A stretch of DNA of 64,000 nucleotides from Arthrobacter sp. ISL-65 (GCF_018613795.1 NZ_JAGGPN010000042.1:70566-134565); one strand, 5' to 3'; numbered from the stretch's first letter, positions 8,241 through 16,818 are shown. Made by a program: numbers and translations. The notes: generated from the sequence alone by a model not told the origin.

Positions 8241-8284
8241 GGGAGGCGACGCGAAAAACTCCGGGAGGCGACGCGAAAAACTCC
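8241..8284. repeat. 22-bp perfect tandem duplication
   Basis: Two exact adjacent copies (8241-8262 and 8263-8284) of a 22-mer that begins GGGAGGCGACGCG and ends AAAAACTCC. On the minus strand each copy begins GGAGTTTTT, the same nine bases that begin the arms of the palindrome at 254-318. It sits in the 3' untranslated region of the peptidase gene. Confidence 0.85.
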
Positions 8285-8310
8285 AGGAGGGTTGCTCCGA
8301 AGTCCCGCGA

Positions 8311-10539
8311 TCAGGCCGTGCCTTCTGCCAGCGCCTTCCACAGGAAGTGCTGGCTGCGGCCCTGGAGCGCGGCGGCCTGCCGGTTGTCCGAGGCGCCCGC
8401 ATGCCCGCCCTCCAGCGCTTCGTGGAACCAGATGTTGGGGATGCCCATGGCCAGCATGCGCGCGGCCATCTTCCTGGCCTGCACGGGACCGACCCTGTCG
8501 TCGGACGTTGCGGTCCAGATGAAGGTTTCCGGATACTCCACGCCGTCCTTCAGCTGGTGGTACGGGGAGAAGGTCCTGATGAATTCCCAGTGCTCGGGCA
8601 GGTCGGGGTCGCCGTACTCGGCAATCCACGAATGCCCCGCCGACAGCTTCGTGTACCGGCGCATGTCCAGCAGCGGCACCCCGCAGGACACCGCGCCGAA
8701 CAGTTCGGGATACCGCGTCAGCATGTTGCCCACGAGCAGGCCGCCGTTGGAGCCGCCGACGCAGCCGAGACGCTCGCGGCTGGTGACGCCCCGGGAGATC
8801 AGGTCCCTGGCCACCGCCGCAAAGTCCTCGTAGGCGCGGTGCCGGTTTTCCTGCAGTGCTGCCCGGTGCCAGGACGGGCCGTATTCCCCGCCGCCGCGGA
8901 TGTTGGCCACAACGTACACGCCACCCCGGCTGTGCCCCTCCGCAAGGCCGTCGCCGGGAACTGCGGCAGTCCGCCGCTCCAGCCAGGCCCGGCCGATGGT
9001 GCCGCTGTACGCCGGCGTGCGCGAGACTTCGAAGCCGCCGTAGCCGGAGAGCTGGGTGGGGTTCTGCCCGTCGAGCACCAGGCCGCGGGTGGCCACCTGG
9101 AAGTAAGGCACCTTCGTGCCGTCCGCCGAGACGGCGAAGTGCTGCTGCACCTCGTAGTCCGCCTCATTGAAGAACGACGGCGACGCCTTCACCTCCACAT
9201 GGCTGCTCACCACGCCTGCCATGGCGGTTCCGCCGGAAGCCCCGCCGTCGGCGGTCGCCCGGGTGAGTGCCCCGCGGGTCAGGGTGCTCGGGGTCGTGAA
9301 GCCGGTGGCCACGAGCCAGAAGTCGTCCCCGGCCCCGTCTTCCGCCTCGTCCTCGTCATCCACGGCGAAGGCATTGACGTCGTGCATGGGCGGGCAGGCG
9401 TCCAGCAGCGAGGACCCCCACGAGTCGGCAGGATCCAGCACGCGGATCTCCGAGGACACGTCCTTCAGCAGGTTCAGCAGCAGGAAGTTCCGGGTCCAGC
9501 TCCAGGACTGCAGGGACGTGTGCGCGTCCGGGGCGAAGAGGACCGTCAGCTCGCGCTCCCCGGCTACAAACGCGCGGAAATCAGCGGCGAGCAGGGAGCC
9601 GGCGGCATAGGTGGTGCCGTTCACCGTCCAGTCGCGCTGCGGCCTGAACAGCAGCCATTCCCGATGCACGCCCGTGTTCACGTCGGTGGGCACGTCCACC
9701 GGCACCCAGTCACCGTCCTGCAGCACGGAGGTGCGGCGGTTGAAGAAGTCGATCCAGTCCAGCGCGAACGTCCGCTCAAAGCCGGGCGTGGAGTCGTGGG
9801 CCACGATCGCCATCATGTGGTCCTCGGGGATCTCGAAGATGCGCGGCGCATCGCTCAGGGCCTGGCCGCGGCGCAACCGCACGGCGGTGCGCGCGTACGA
9901 AGACGCCGTGCGGGGGAGATCCTCTGCGGTGCTGGCGACCAGCAGTGTGTCCGCATCGAGCCACGAGACGTTTCCCTTCGCCGTCGGGAGATCAAAACCG
10001 CCGGCGGCGGGATCAACGAAGGCGCGGGTCTCGACGTCGAACTCGCGGTAGCGGTTGGCGTCGCCGCCGTCGGGGGAGAGCGCCACCAAAGCGCGCCGGT
10101 ACGGCTGCCCGGCTTCCGGCCGGAGCAGGTTTGCGCCATGGAAGACCCACTCCACGCCGTCGGCGGCCGCCAGGGCATCCACGTCGAGCAGGACGTCCCA
10201 ATCCGGGGCGTCGCTGCAGTAGCTGTCCCAGCTGGTCCGGCGCCACAGGCCCTTGGGGTTCTGCCGGTCCTTCCAGAAGTTGTAGTACCACTCGCCGTGC
10301 TTGCTCACCATGGCGATCTTGTCCGTCGAATCCAGCACCTCGAGGATCTCGCCCTCGAGCCGGGCGTAGTCGGCGTCCTCGAGCAGGTCCTCCGTGCGGG
10401 CATTCTGCTCCCGCACCCAGGCCAGCTGTTCCTCGCCGTAGATGTCCTCCAGCCAGATGTTCTCGTCGGTGGGTGCGGGCGCGGTCTCGGTGGGAGCGGC
10501 GCCGGACGCGGGGGCAGAATCAGCTGCAGTGGTGGTCAT
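8311..10539 (-). CDS. S9 family peptidase (prolyl oligopeptidase type)
   Basis: A 742-residue cytoplasmic serine peptidase cleaving short peptides after proline or basic residues. The N-terminal two thirds is the beta-propeller region. The C-terminal alpha/beta hydrolase domain has the catalytic Ser in GGSNGG, Asp in TATSDDRVGP and His in EGGHAGAS. The oxyanion region NIRGGGEYGP is also intact. No signal peptide is present. The open frame continues 64 codons upstream over the divergent gene; I choose the ATG at 10539 because the MTTTAADSAPASG start gives a normal family length. It is transcribed divergently from the FAD-binding protein gene, 61 bases away. Confidence 0.9.
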   Translation of the reverse strand: MTTTAADSAPASGAAPTETAPAPTDENIWLEDIYGEEQLAWVREQNARTEDLLEDADYARLEGEILEVLDSTDKIAMVSKHGEWYYNFWKDRQNPKGLWRRTSWDSYCSDAPDWDVLLDVDALAAADGVEWVFHGANLLRPEAGQPYRRALVALSPDGGDANRYREFDVETRAFVDPAAGGFDLPTAKGNVSWLDADTLLVASTAEDLPRTASSYARTAVRLRRGQALSDAPRIFEIPEDHMMAIVAHDSTPGFERTFALDWIDFFNRRTSVLQDGDWVPVDVPTDVNTGVHREWLLFRPQRDWTVNGTTYAAGSLLAADFRAFVAGERELTVLFAPDAHTSLQSWSWTRNFLLLNLLKDVSSEIRVLDPADSWGSSLLDACPPMHDVNAFAVDDEDEAEDGAGDDFWLVATGFTTPSTLTRGALTRATADGGASGGTAMAGVVSSHVEVKASPSFFNEADYEVQQHFAVSADGTKVPYFQVATRGLVLDGQNPTQLSGYGGFEVSRTPAYSGTIGRAWLERRTAAVPGDGLAEGHSRGGVYVVANIRGGGEYGPSWHRAALQENRHRAYEDFAAVARDLISRGVTSRERLGCVGGSNGGLLVGNMLTRYPELFGAVSCGVPLLDMRRYTKLSAGHSWIAEYGDPDLPEHWEFIRTFSPYHQLKDGVEYPETFIWTATSDDRVGPVQARKMAARMLAMGIPNIWFHEALEGGHAGASDNRQAAALQGRSQHFLWKALAEGTA

Positions 10540-10600
10540 GCGCCCATCCAAACAACATCCCCGCTCAGCTAGCAAGTCACATGCCGATACTCTGGAAGGC

Positions 10601-12607
10601 GTGGTTATTTCGCAGAGCATCCGGGCGGCGCTGATTGGCGCCGGTCCGAGAGGTACCAGCGTGCTGGAGCGGCTGCTCGCCAACTGGTCCGCCGCCCGCC
10701 CTGCCGGAGCCCGCCTGCACATCGACGTCATCGATCCGTTTCCGGCCGGTCCGGGGCACGTCTGGCAGCCCGGCCAGTCCCGCCTCTACCTGATGAACAC
10801 GCAGTCGTTCTACCCCACGCTGGTGCCCGAGGACACGGGGCTGGCCGCGCCGGTGGCCGGCACCACCTTCGACCGCTGGCGGACAGCCCAGCAGCGCAGC
10901 CCCCTGCCAGAGCTCACCGACGACGAGCGGGCGGAGCTTGCCGTACTGGGATCCGGCGACTTCCCCAGCCGCGCAATCTACGGCCGCTACCTGCGGTCCA
11001 CAGTCGAGGAGTTGCTCGCCGCGCTGCCCGACGGCGTCACCATCAAGATGCACCAGGCGGTGGCTACCGCTGCGCGCCGGCAGCCGGACGGAAGGTTCGA
11101 GGTCGAACTGGACGAGGTCGAACTGGACAGGGGCGAACTGGACGAGGTCGAACTCGACGGCGGCGGGACCTTCACCGTCGATTCGGTGGTGCTCGCGTTG
11201 GGCCACCTCGCGTCCCGCCTCAGCCCAGAACAGCGCGAATTGCAGGCTGCCGCCGCCCAATTTGGCCTGCGCTACTTCCCGCCCGCCGTCCCGGCCGACG
11301 TCGACTGGGGCGCGATTCCGGCCCAGAAGCCGGTGCTGGTCCGCGGGATGGGCCTGAACTTCTTCGATGTGATGGGGCAGCTCACGGAGGGCCGGGGCGG
11401 GAAGTTCGTGGAGGCCGGGGACGCCCTCGAGTACCTGCCCTCGGGCCAGGAGCCGATCATCTTCGCCGCGTCCCGGCGCGGAACGCCGTACCGGTCCAAG
11501 GCCACCCTCGCGGGCTACTACCCGGCGTCGGTCACGCTCCGCTACTTCACCGGGAAGGCGCTGCAGAGGTTCGCGGCTGCCGGGATTGTTCCGGCATTCG
11601 ACCACGACCTTTGGCCGCTGCTGCACCGGGACGCGCTCTGGGCCTACTACACGACCCTCGTGCGCTCGCAGCCGGACGCCGTGCAGGACCACGCCGCGTT
11701 CCTCAAGGAGCTGGACGAGGCCCTGCACCCGCATGCCCACAGCACCGGCCGGTGGGAAGAGGACTTCAACGCCGTCGTCGGCCGCCATGTCCATCCGGGC
11801 AGCAGGCTGGACCTGCGTGGCCTGGCCGCGCCGCTGTCCGGGCGGCGCTTTGCTTCGCGTGCCGAGCTGGATGCCGCCGTCGTCGATTACCTCGATGACG
11901 ATGCCCGCCGCTCAGCGCTCGGGGAGGACGACCCCGTCAAGATGGCCATCGGCGCGCTGCACCACGGCCGCGCCGTGCTGAAATCGGTGGTGGCCGACGG
12001 CGGGATCACCGATGAGTCATGGGTCGCCGGCCTGCGGGGCTGGTTTGAGTCGCTGGTGGAGGGCCTGGCCAGCGGTCCTCCGGCGCTGCGCGCCGAGCAG
12101 CTGGCAGCTCTGGCACGCGCCGGAATTGTCAGCTTCGTGGGCCCGGACCCCAAGTTCGGCGTGGCCCGCGGGAAGCGCGCCTTCACCGCCGCCTCGCCGT
12201 GGGTCAGGGGCGGCGCCGCCGAAGCACACACGCTGGTGGAGGCCCTGGCCCCCGCCAACCGGGTAGCCCTCAACGAGTCCCCATTGCTGGAGCAGCTCCT
12301 CGCCGACGGGCTCGTCCGGCCACGGACCATGATGACCGTGGAAGGCACGCCGGTGCAGTCCTCCGGGCTCGACGTCCGCCCGCACCCGTACAGGCCGGTT
12401 GCGGCGAACGGCGAGGTCACGGACCGGATGTACGTGCTGGGGCTCCAGCTCTCGGCCGCCCAGTGGGGAACGGCCATCGCCGCCGAAGCGGCCCAGCAGG
12501 CCGGTCCGGTGTACCCCAGCGGGCAGCGCACGCTCCGCGACGCCGACGAGATCGCCCGCGCCATCCTCGGACTGGCCCCAAACGCTCCCTCAGCTCCTGC
12601 CGCTTGA
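10601..12607 (+). CDS. FAD/NAD(P)-binding protein
   Basis: A 668-residue protein beginning with a Rossmann dinucleotide motif, IGAGPRGTSVLERLL, followed by DVIDPFPAGPGHVWQPGQ. This matches the large actinobacterial FAD/NAD(P)-binding family (NAD_binding_9 type), related to ornithine and lysine N-oxygenases. The substrate is unknown. The GTG at 10601 gives the family start just before the Rossmann motif; GGAAGG ends only one base before it and GATACT lies further upstream, so the initiation mode is unclear. Two oddities are visible. Residues around 167-186 are a pentapeptide repeat (VELDE) encoded by a 15-nt tandem repeat, and the last codons lie in the first unit of a 32-nt repeat array. It is single and monocistronic. 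Confidence 0.8.
   Translation: MVISQSIRAALIGAGPRGTSVLERLLANWSAARPAGARLHIDVIDPFPAGPGHVWQPGQSRLYLMNTQSFYPTLVPEDTGLAAPVAGTTFDRWRTAQQRSPLPELTDDERAELAVLGSGDFPSRAIYGRYLRSTVEELLAALPDGVTIKMHQAVATAARRQPDGRFEVELDEVELDRGELDEVELDGGGTFTVDSVVLALGHLASRLSPEQRELQAAAAQFGLRYFPPAVPADVDWGAIPAQKPVLVRGMGLNFFDVMGQLTEGRGGKFVEAGDALEYLPSGQEPIIFAASRRGTPYRSKATLAGYYPASVTLRYFTGKALQRFAAAGIVPAFDHDLWPLLHRDALWAYYTTLVRSQPDAVQDHAAFLKELDEALHPHAHSTGRWEEDFNAVVGRHVHPGSRLDLRGLAAPLSGRRFASRAELDAAVVDYLDDDARRSALGEDDPVKMAIGALHHGRAVLKSVVADGGITDESWVAGLRGWFESLVEGLASGPPALRAEQLAALARAGIVSFVGPDPKFGVARGKRAFTAASPWVRGGAAEAHTLVEALAPANRVALNESPLLEQLLADGLVRPRTMMTVEGTPVQSSGLDVRPHPYRPVAANGEVTDRMYVLGLQLSAAQWGTAIAAEAAQQAGPVYPSGQRTLRDADEIARAILGLAPNAPSAPAA
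11099..11158 (+). repeat. Intragenic 15-nt tandem repeat, four units
   Basis: Units at 11099, 11114, 11129 and 11144: GAGGTCGAACTGGAC twice exactly, then AGGGGCGAACTGGAC, then GAGGTCGAACTCGAC. The frame is kept and encodes VELDE-type pentapeptides inside the FAD-binding protein. Copy number could vary without breaking the frame. Confidence 0.9.
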
Positions 12608-12699
12608 GCGCGGACGCTTCCTCAGCTCCTGTCGCTTGAATCCGGACGCTCCCTCAGTTCCTGCCGCCTGAATCCGGACGCTTCCTCAGCTCCCGGCGG
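12582..12699 (+). repeat. 32-nt-period tandem repeat array, 3.7 units
   Basis: Units begin at 12582, 12614, 12646 and 12678, an exact 32-nt period. Each starts ACGCTYCCTCAGYTC and the full units end in TTGAATCCGG or a close variant. The first unit begins inside the last codons of the upstream gene. The same core and period recur at 49053-49208. No ORF is supported in it. Confidence 0.85.
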
Positions 12700-12726
12700 A
12701 GTGCGACCCTCGGGCGAGCACAAAGA

Positions 12727-12766
12727 ATGCCGGCCGGTAGCTTCCTGCGAAGCTGCCGGCCGGCAT
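12727..12766 (-). terminator. Hairpin between convergent genes, terminator of the VOC gene
   Basis: 18-bp arms (12727-12744 and 12749-12766, ATGCCGGCCGG...) with one G-T pair and a 4-nt loop. On the minus strand it is followed by TTCTTTG, so it best suits the VOC gene; it may act in both directions. Confidence 0.65.
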
Positions 12767-12783
12767 CCAATCGGCGAACGTGA

Positions 12784-13605
12784 CTACAGGGCGCCCTGTC
12801 CGCCGGTTTCGGCCTCGCCCGCGTTGCTCTGGCCAGTGTCGGCCACGAGCTTGAACCTCGCCCCGGTGGGGTCCGTCAGCGTGGCTAGCCGGCCGTGGGG
12901 TGTGTCATCCGGTCCGTCAAGGACCGTCGCACCCATATTGACCGCCTTGTCGATGGAAGCGTCAGCGTCCTCTACAGCGAAATAGACGACCCAGTTGGAG
13001 GGGACTTCGGCGGGAAGGTCGGCCGACGCGTCATAAATCCCGGCTTTTGCCTCCCGGCCGGCGCCCAGGGTTATGTAGCGGAACTCCGGTGTGTCGCTCA
13101 TCACGTCGGTGTCCCAGTCAAACACTTCCTGATAGAACTTCACCGCGGCGGCGTAGTCCTTGGTGTGAAGCTCGTGCCAGGCCGGGGCGCCCGGCTCGCC
13201 AACAAGCTCGTAACCGCGCATCTCCCGCGGCTGCCACACACCAATCGCGGCGCCGGAAGCATCACCGAAGAACGCCATGTGGCCCTGTTCCGGGACGTCC
13301 ATGGGTTCCATGTACACCTGGCCACCGTTTGCGGCAACCGCCGCGGCTGTGGCGGCGGCGTCATCGGACCACAGATAGGTGGACCACATGTCCGGCATAC
13401 CCTCCTGGTCCTCTTGCTTCTGCATGATGCCGGCGACGGTCTTGCCGTTCTTTTGGGCGGTGATGTAGCCGCCGTACTTTTCCTGGTCCGCGGTCTCGAA
13501 ATCCCAGCCGAACAGTTCGCCATAGAACTGTTTCGCCTGGTTGGCGTCGGTGGTCATAAGGTCGACCCAGCAGGGGGCGCCGGGCGTGGGTTCGGGCGTA
13601 GGCAT
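12784..13605 (-). CDS. VOC family protein, two glyoxalase-like domains
   Basis: A 273-residue soluble protein with two vicinal-oxygen-chelate repeats. The first runs about 1-125 (CWVDLMTTDANQAKQFYGELFGW) and the second about 135-260 (AWHELHTKDYAAAVKFYQEVFDW). This is the layout of actinobacterial proteins annotated as hydroxylase or 27 kDa antigen-like (CFP30B) glyoxalases. The substrate is unknown. The ATG at 13605 follows AGGAG with about 7-nt spacing; the longer open frame upstream is not needed. The gene stands alone and converges on the FAD-binding gene. Confidence 0.85.
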   Translation of the reverse strand: MPTPEPTPGAPCWVDLMTTDANQAKQFYGELFGWDFETADQEKYGGYITAQKNGKTVAGIMQKQEDQEGMPDMWSTYLWSDDAAATAAAVAANGGQVYMEPMDVPEQGHMAFFGDASGAAIGVWQPREMRGYELVGEPGAPAWHELHTKDYAAAVKFYQEVFDWDTDVMSDTPEFRYITLGAGREAKAGIYDASADLPAEVPSNWVVYFAVEDADASIDKAVNMGATVLDGPDDTPHGRLATLTDPTGARFKLVADTGQSNAGEAETGGQGAL

Positions 13606-13721
13606 GGTCTGCTCCTGGTGTGGTTGCGGGACGTTCCCGCAGGTCATGGAGGTGCTACGGACAGAACCGACACTATGCCGGGGGTGTGACAGTTTCAATG
13701 GGGGTGAGACAGGGTGTGCGC

Positions 13722-13853
13722 TCAGCGCTGGTCCGAGTATGAGGTGCCCGGCTCCTGGTCGTCGTCGGCCTCAATCCACTCGATGAAGTCCTTCAGTGAC
13801 ATGCACCAGTAGTAATCCGAGTAGCGCAGGCTCTGTTTTTCAGCCTTGCCCAT
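13722..13853 (-). CDS. Possible small protein of 43 residues
   Basis: An open frame starting MGKAEKQSLRYSDYYWCMSL, with an aromatic and acidic composition unlike the shadow frames around it. A GAGG sits only 2 nt before the ATG, so the ribosome site is weak. A longer version from 13958 is possible. I do not recognise the family, and it could be spurious. Confidence 0.3.
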   Translation of the reverse strand: MGKAEKQSLRYSDYYWCMSLKDFIEWIEADDDQEPGTSYSDQR

Positions 13854-14071
13854 GACCTCGACCCCCCACATGCAACGGTGGATGCGGAATCTCCCTCCCG
13901 CGGTCGCGGAATGGAGCGGTGCTGATACAAGTGAACGCCTTTCGGCAAGGGCGCGCATGAGTGGCGCGTACTCGAATTCTGCCGGGCCGGTACTCGGATT
14001 ACCTGATTTTCGGGCACCCCGTCCGCACCCCTACCTGCTGGTGGAAAGAGCCACTACTTGCCTACGCAAAA

Positions 14072-14109
14072 GGCCGGCCAAGCCAACCTTTCGATTGGCC
14101 CGGCCGGCC
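14072..14109 (-). terminator. Terminator of tRNA-Ser(TGA)
   Basis: 15-bp arms (14072-14086 and 14095-14109; GGCCGGCC outer part) with two mismatched positions and an 8-nt loop. The minus strand continues with TTTTGCG. It lies about 50 bases past the tRNA 3' end. Confidence 0.75.
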
Positions 14110-14158
14110 CTCAAAATGGCCGTCATTGCGGTGCTTTCGCAACGCGCCGGCCCCTGCG

Positions 14159-14246
14159 CGGAAGGTAAGAGATTCGAACTCTTGGTACGGGGTTACCGCA
14201 CACTGGTTTTCAAGACCAGCTCCTTCGGCCGCTCGGACAACCTTCC
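14159..14246 (-). tRNA. tRNA-Ser (anticodon TGA)
   Basis: On the minus strand this is a class II tRNA. The acceptor is GGAAGGT/ACCTTCC with discriminator G. The anticodon stem CTGGT/ACCAG holds the loop CTTGAAA, giving anticodon TGA. The variable arm is long and the T-arm has GTTCGAATC. It decodes UCN serine codons. Confidence 0.95.
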
Positions 14247-14359
14247 CTAACTAGTAGTGTTTCATAGGCAGTTGGCTGCAACAAAAACCGCCGCGTGGCA
14301 GTTGTCGCCGCTGCACAGTATTTTTGGGGCAGGAATTAGTTAGAAATCGGGAGTTCGCC

Positions 14360-15343
14360 ATGAAAGCCGTCTTTATCTCGGAGCCCGGCGGGCCGGAAGT
14401 GCTGGAAATCCGCGAGGTGCCGGCTCCCGAGCCGGGCCACGGCGAGGTCCTTATCGATGTTGTGGCCGCCGGCCTGAACCGCGCCGACGTCCAGCAGCGG
14501 AGGGGCTACTACCCGCCCCCGCCGGGTGCTTCGGAGATTCCCGGGCTGGAGGTATCCGGAAGGATCGCGGGTTTCGGCCCCGGCGTCACCAAGCCGTTTT
14601 CCGTCGGGGACAAGGTGGTGGCGCTGCTGTCCGGCGGCGGCTATGCGCAGCAGGTCGCGGTGCCCTCGGAACAGGTGCTGAGGATTCCCGACGGCGTGGA
14701 TTTGGTTACCGCTGCCGCCCTGCCTGAGGTGGCGGCAACCGTGTACTCAAACCTGGTCATGACCGCGCAGCTGCAGCCGGGGGAGACGGTCCTGATCCAC
14801 GGCGCCACGGGAGGCATCGGCACCATGGCCATCCAGCTGGCCAAGGCGTTGGGGGCCACGGTGGCAGCCACCGCGGGCACCGACGAGAAAGTCAGCACAG
14901 CCAAGGCGTTCCTCGGCGCCGACATCGCCATCAACTATGCGGAGGAAGACTTCGCCGAGAGCCTGCGTGCCCAAAACGGGGGCAAAGGTGCCGATGTCAT
15001 CCTGGACGTCGTGGGCGCCAAGTACTTGCAAAAAAACGTTGACGCCCTGGCCGATTACGGCCGGCTCGTCGTCATCGGGCTGCAGGGAGGCGCCAAGGGG
15101 GAACTGGACCTCGGGCAGCTGCTGCGCAAGCGTGCGGCCGTCGTAGCCACCGCGCTCCGCTCCCGCCCGACAGCCGAGAAAGGCATCATCATGACGGCGG
15201 TCAGGGACTCCGTGTGGCCCCTCGTCGCTGACGGGCGGATCCATCCGCTGGTGGCGAAGACCTTCCCGCTGGACCAGGCCAGGGCAGCCCACAAATACTT
15301 CGACTCCGGCGAGCACGTGGGCAAGGTCCTGCTGGTGATGTAG
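14360..15343 (+). CDS. NAD(P)H-quinone oxidoreductase, zinc-free MDR family
   Basis: A 327-residue medium-chain reductase close to human PIG3 and bacterial quinone reductases. The N-terminal GroES-like domain includes GLNRADVQQRRGYYPPPPG, a signature of this subgroup. The Rossmann domain carries the nucleotide site HGATGGIGTMAIQLAKALG (about 142-160). No zinc-ligand cysteines are present. The reaction is one-electron or hydride reduction of quinones with NADPH in the cytosol. The ATG at 14360 follows GGGAG at 7-nt spacing. It is monocistronic, downstream of tRNA-Ser in opposite orientation. Confidence 0.9.
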   Translation: MKAVFISEPGGPEVLEIREVPAPEPGHGEVLIDVVAAGLNRADVQQRRGYYPPPPGASEIPGLEVSGRIAGFGPGVTKPFSVGDKVVALLSGGGYAQQVAVPSEQVLRIPDGVDLVTAAALPEVAATVYSNLVMTAQLQPGETVLIHGATGGIGTMAIQLAKALGATVAATAGTDEKVSTAKAFLGADIAINYAEEDFAESLRAQNGGKGADVILDVVGAKYLQKNVDALADYGRLVVIGLQGGAKGELDLGQLLRKRAAVVATALRSRPTAEKGIIMTAVRDSVWPLVADGRIHPLVAKTFPLDQARAAHKYFDSGEHVGKVLLVM

Positions 15344-15373
15344 CGCCACGCCCGCTGCGGTAGATACTCAGTA

Positions 15374-15446
15374 TTGCCACGCAGAAAAACTAACGCTAGG
15401 CTCGAGGCATACGCGGTATGCACGCGTCTTGGGGGCGCGTGCATAC
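15374..15446 (+). promoter_or_regulatory. Promoter and palindromic operators of the padR-ABC operon
   Basis: TTGCCA (15374-15379), 17 nt, then TAGGCT (15397-15402) make a good -35/-10 pair. Directly downstream are GCATAC-GCG-GTATGC (15407-15421) and the overlapping perfect inverted repeat GTATGCACGCG/CGCGTGCATAC (15416-15426 and 15436-15446). The position at the start of transcription suits autorepression by the PadR protein encoded next. PadR sites often show ATGC or ATGT half-sites. Confidence 0.75.
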
Positions 15447-15471
15447 TGCCGACTTACACCCAAGGAGCCAG

Positions 15472-16086
15472 ATGTCCATCCGCCACAGCCTCCTCGCCCT
15501 CTTACAGGACCAGCCGCGTTACGGCTACCAGCTCAGGGTCGAATTCGAAGACCGCACGGGTGCCACCTGGCCGCTGAACATCGGGCAGGTCTACACCACC
15601 CTCGACCGGCTGGAACGTGACGGCCTGGTCAGCAACGACGGCGGCGACGGCGAAGGCCACGTCGTGTACAGCATCACCGAAGCGGGCAGGGCGGAGGTCC
15701 AGGGCTGGTTTGCGACACCGGTGGAACGCAGCAACCCGCCGCGGAACGAGCTCGCCATCAAGCTGGCGCTGGCCGTCACCCTGCCCGGGGTGGACGTCGC
15801 CGCCATCATCCAGGCCCAGCGCACCGCTTCCATGCGTGCCCTGCAGGACTATACGAAGTCGCGGCGGGACACCGCGGCCAACCAGCGGGCGGCGGACACG
15901 GCCTGGCTGCTGGTGTTGGATTCGCTGATCTTCCAGACCGAGGCCGAGATCCGCTGGCTGGATCTGTGCGAGGCCCGGATGGTGCAGCTAGCGCAGGCCT
16001 CCGGGACGCGCAGCCACCCACGTAAACCGTCCAACGGGGTCACAGCTGAAGAGGCTGCCCCGCTCACAGCGGAGAACCGCCGGTGA
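15472..16086 (+). CDS. PadR family transcriptional regulator
   Basis: A 204-residue repressor. The N-terminal winged helix shows the family pattern (LLALLQDQPRYGYQL, WPLNIGQVYTTLDRLERDGLV, YSITEAGRAEVQGW). The C-terminal half is the helical Vir_act_alpha_C-like dimerisation and ligand domain. The ATG at 15472 follows AAGGAG at 6 nt. Its stop overlaps the ABC ATPase start (GTGA), so the regulator and exporter form one operon. Likely ligand: a substrate of the exporter, as in LmrR/PadR systems. The operator just upstream indicates autoregulation. Confidence 0.92.
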   Translation: MSIRHSLLALLQDQPRYGYQLRVEFEDRTGATWPLNIGQVYTTLDRLERDGLVSNDGGDGEGHVVYSITEAGRAEVQGWFATPVERSNPPRNELAIKLALAVTLPGVDVAAIIQAQRTASMRALQDYTKSRRDTAANQRAADTAWLLVLDSLIFQTEAEIRWLDLCEARMVQLAQASGTRSHPRKPSNGVTAEEAAPLTAENRR

Positions 16087-16817
16087 GCGTTCAGGGGCCG
16101 CAGCAGGTCCTTGAACTCGCCAAAGTCAGCAGGACGTTCGGGCAGGGCACGACGGCGGTTGCCGCCCTGCGGGATGTCGACCTCACCGTCAATGCCGGGG
16201 AATTCGTTGCGGTGATGGGGCCGTCCGGCTCCGGAAAATCATCACTGCTGGCGCTGGCCGGCGGACTGGACCGGCCGACGTCGGGCAGTGTCTTTGTGGA
16301 GTCAACGCCCTTGGCGGGGCTGGGACTTAACGCCCTGGCCCGCCTCCGCCGGCGTGCGGTGGGCTATGTCTTCCAGGATTTCAACCTGGTTCCGACGCTG
16401 TCGGCCGCGGAAAATGTTGCCCTGCCGCTCGAGCTCGACGGCGTGCCGGCCAGGAAAGCGCACCGGCAGGCAGTGGATGCCCTGCGGCAGGTGGGGATCC
16501 CGGAGCAGGCGCAGCGGTTCATGGATGAAATGTCCGGCGGGCAGCAGCAGCGCGTGGCCATCGCACGCGCCATCGTGGGGAGCCGCCGGCTGATCCTCGC
16601 CGACGAACCCACCGGCGCTCTCGACTCCACCACCGGCCACGGCGTGATGGAGGTGCTCCGCTCCCGGGCTGACGCCGGCGCCGCCGTCATGCTGGTCACG
16701 CACGAGGCACGCCACGCCGCGTGGGCGGACCGCGTGGTGTTTATCCGGGACGGCCGGATTGTGGATGAGGCAACGGCCATGCACAATCCCGCAGTTCTCC
16801 TGGCGCCGGCCGGCTGA
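16083..16817 (+). CDS. ABC transporter ATP-binding protein (MacB/LolD-like)
   Basis: A 244-residue ATPase that powers the FtsX-type permease encoded next. Walker A is GPSGSGKSS, the Q-loop lies in FQDFNLVPTL, the signature is MSGGQQQRVAIARA, Walker B is LILADEPTGALD, and the H-loop His lies in MLVTHEARHA. The GTG start overlaps the padR stop by 4 nt and the stop is one base from the permease ATG, so translation is coupled. Confidence 0.93.
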   Translation: MSVQGPQQVLELAKVSRTFGQGTTAVAALRDVDLTVNAGEFVAVMGPSGSGKSSLLALAGGLDRPTSGSVFVESTPLAGLGLNALARLRRRAVGYVFQDFNLVPTLSAAENVALPLELDGVPARKAHRQAVDALRQVGIPEQAQRFMDEMSGGQQQRVAIARAIVGSRRLILADEPTGALDSTTGHGVMEVLRSRADAGAAVMLVTHEARHAAWADRVVFIRDGRIVDEATAMHNPAVLLAPAG

Positions 16818-16818
16818 G

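Noticed and set aside
7013..10572. Two long plus-strand open frames of 606 and 792 codons
   Set aside because: They are antisense to the MFS and S9 peptidase genes and cross a tRNA; they lack family motifs. They are a by-product of high GC.
12582..12699. CRISPR array
   Set aside because: The period is 32 nt in total, there are no unique spacers between repeats, and no cas genes are present.
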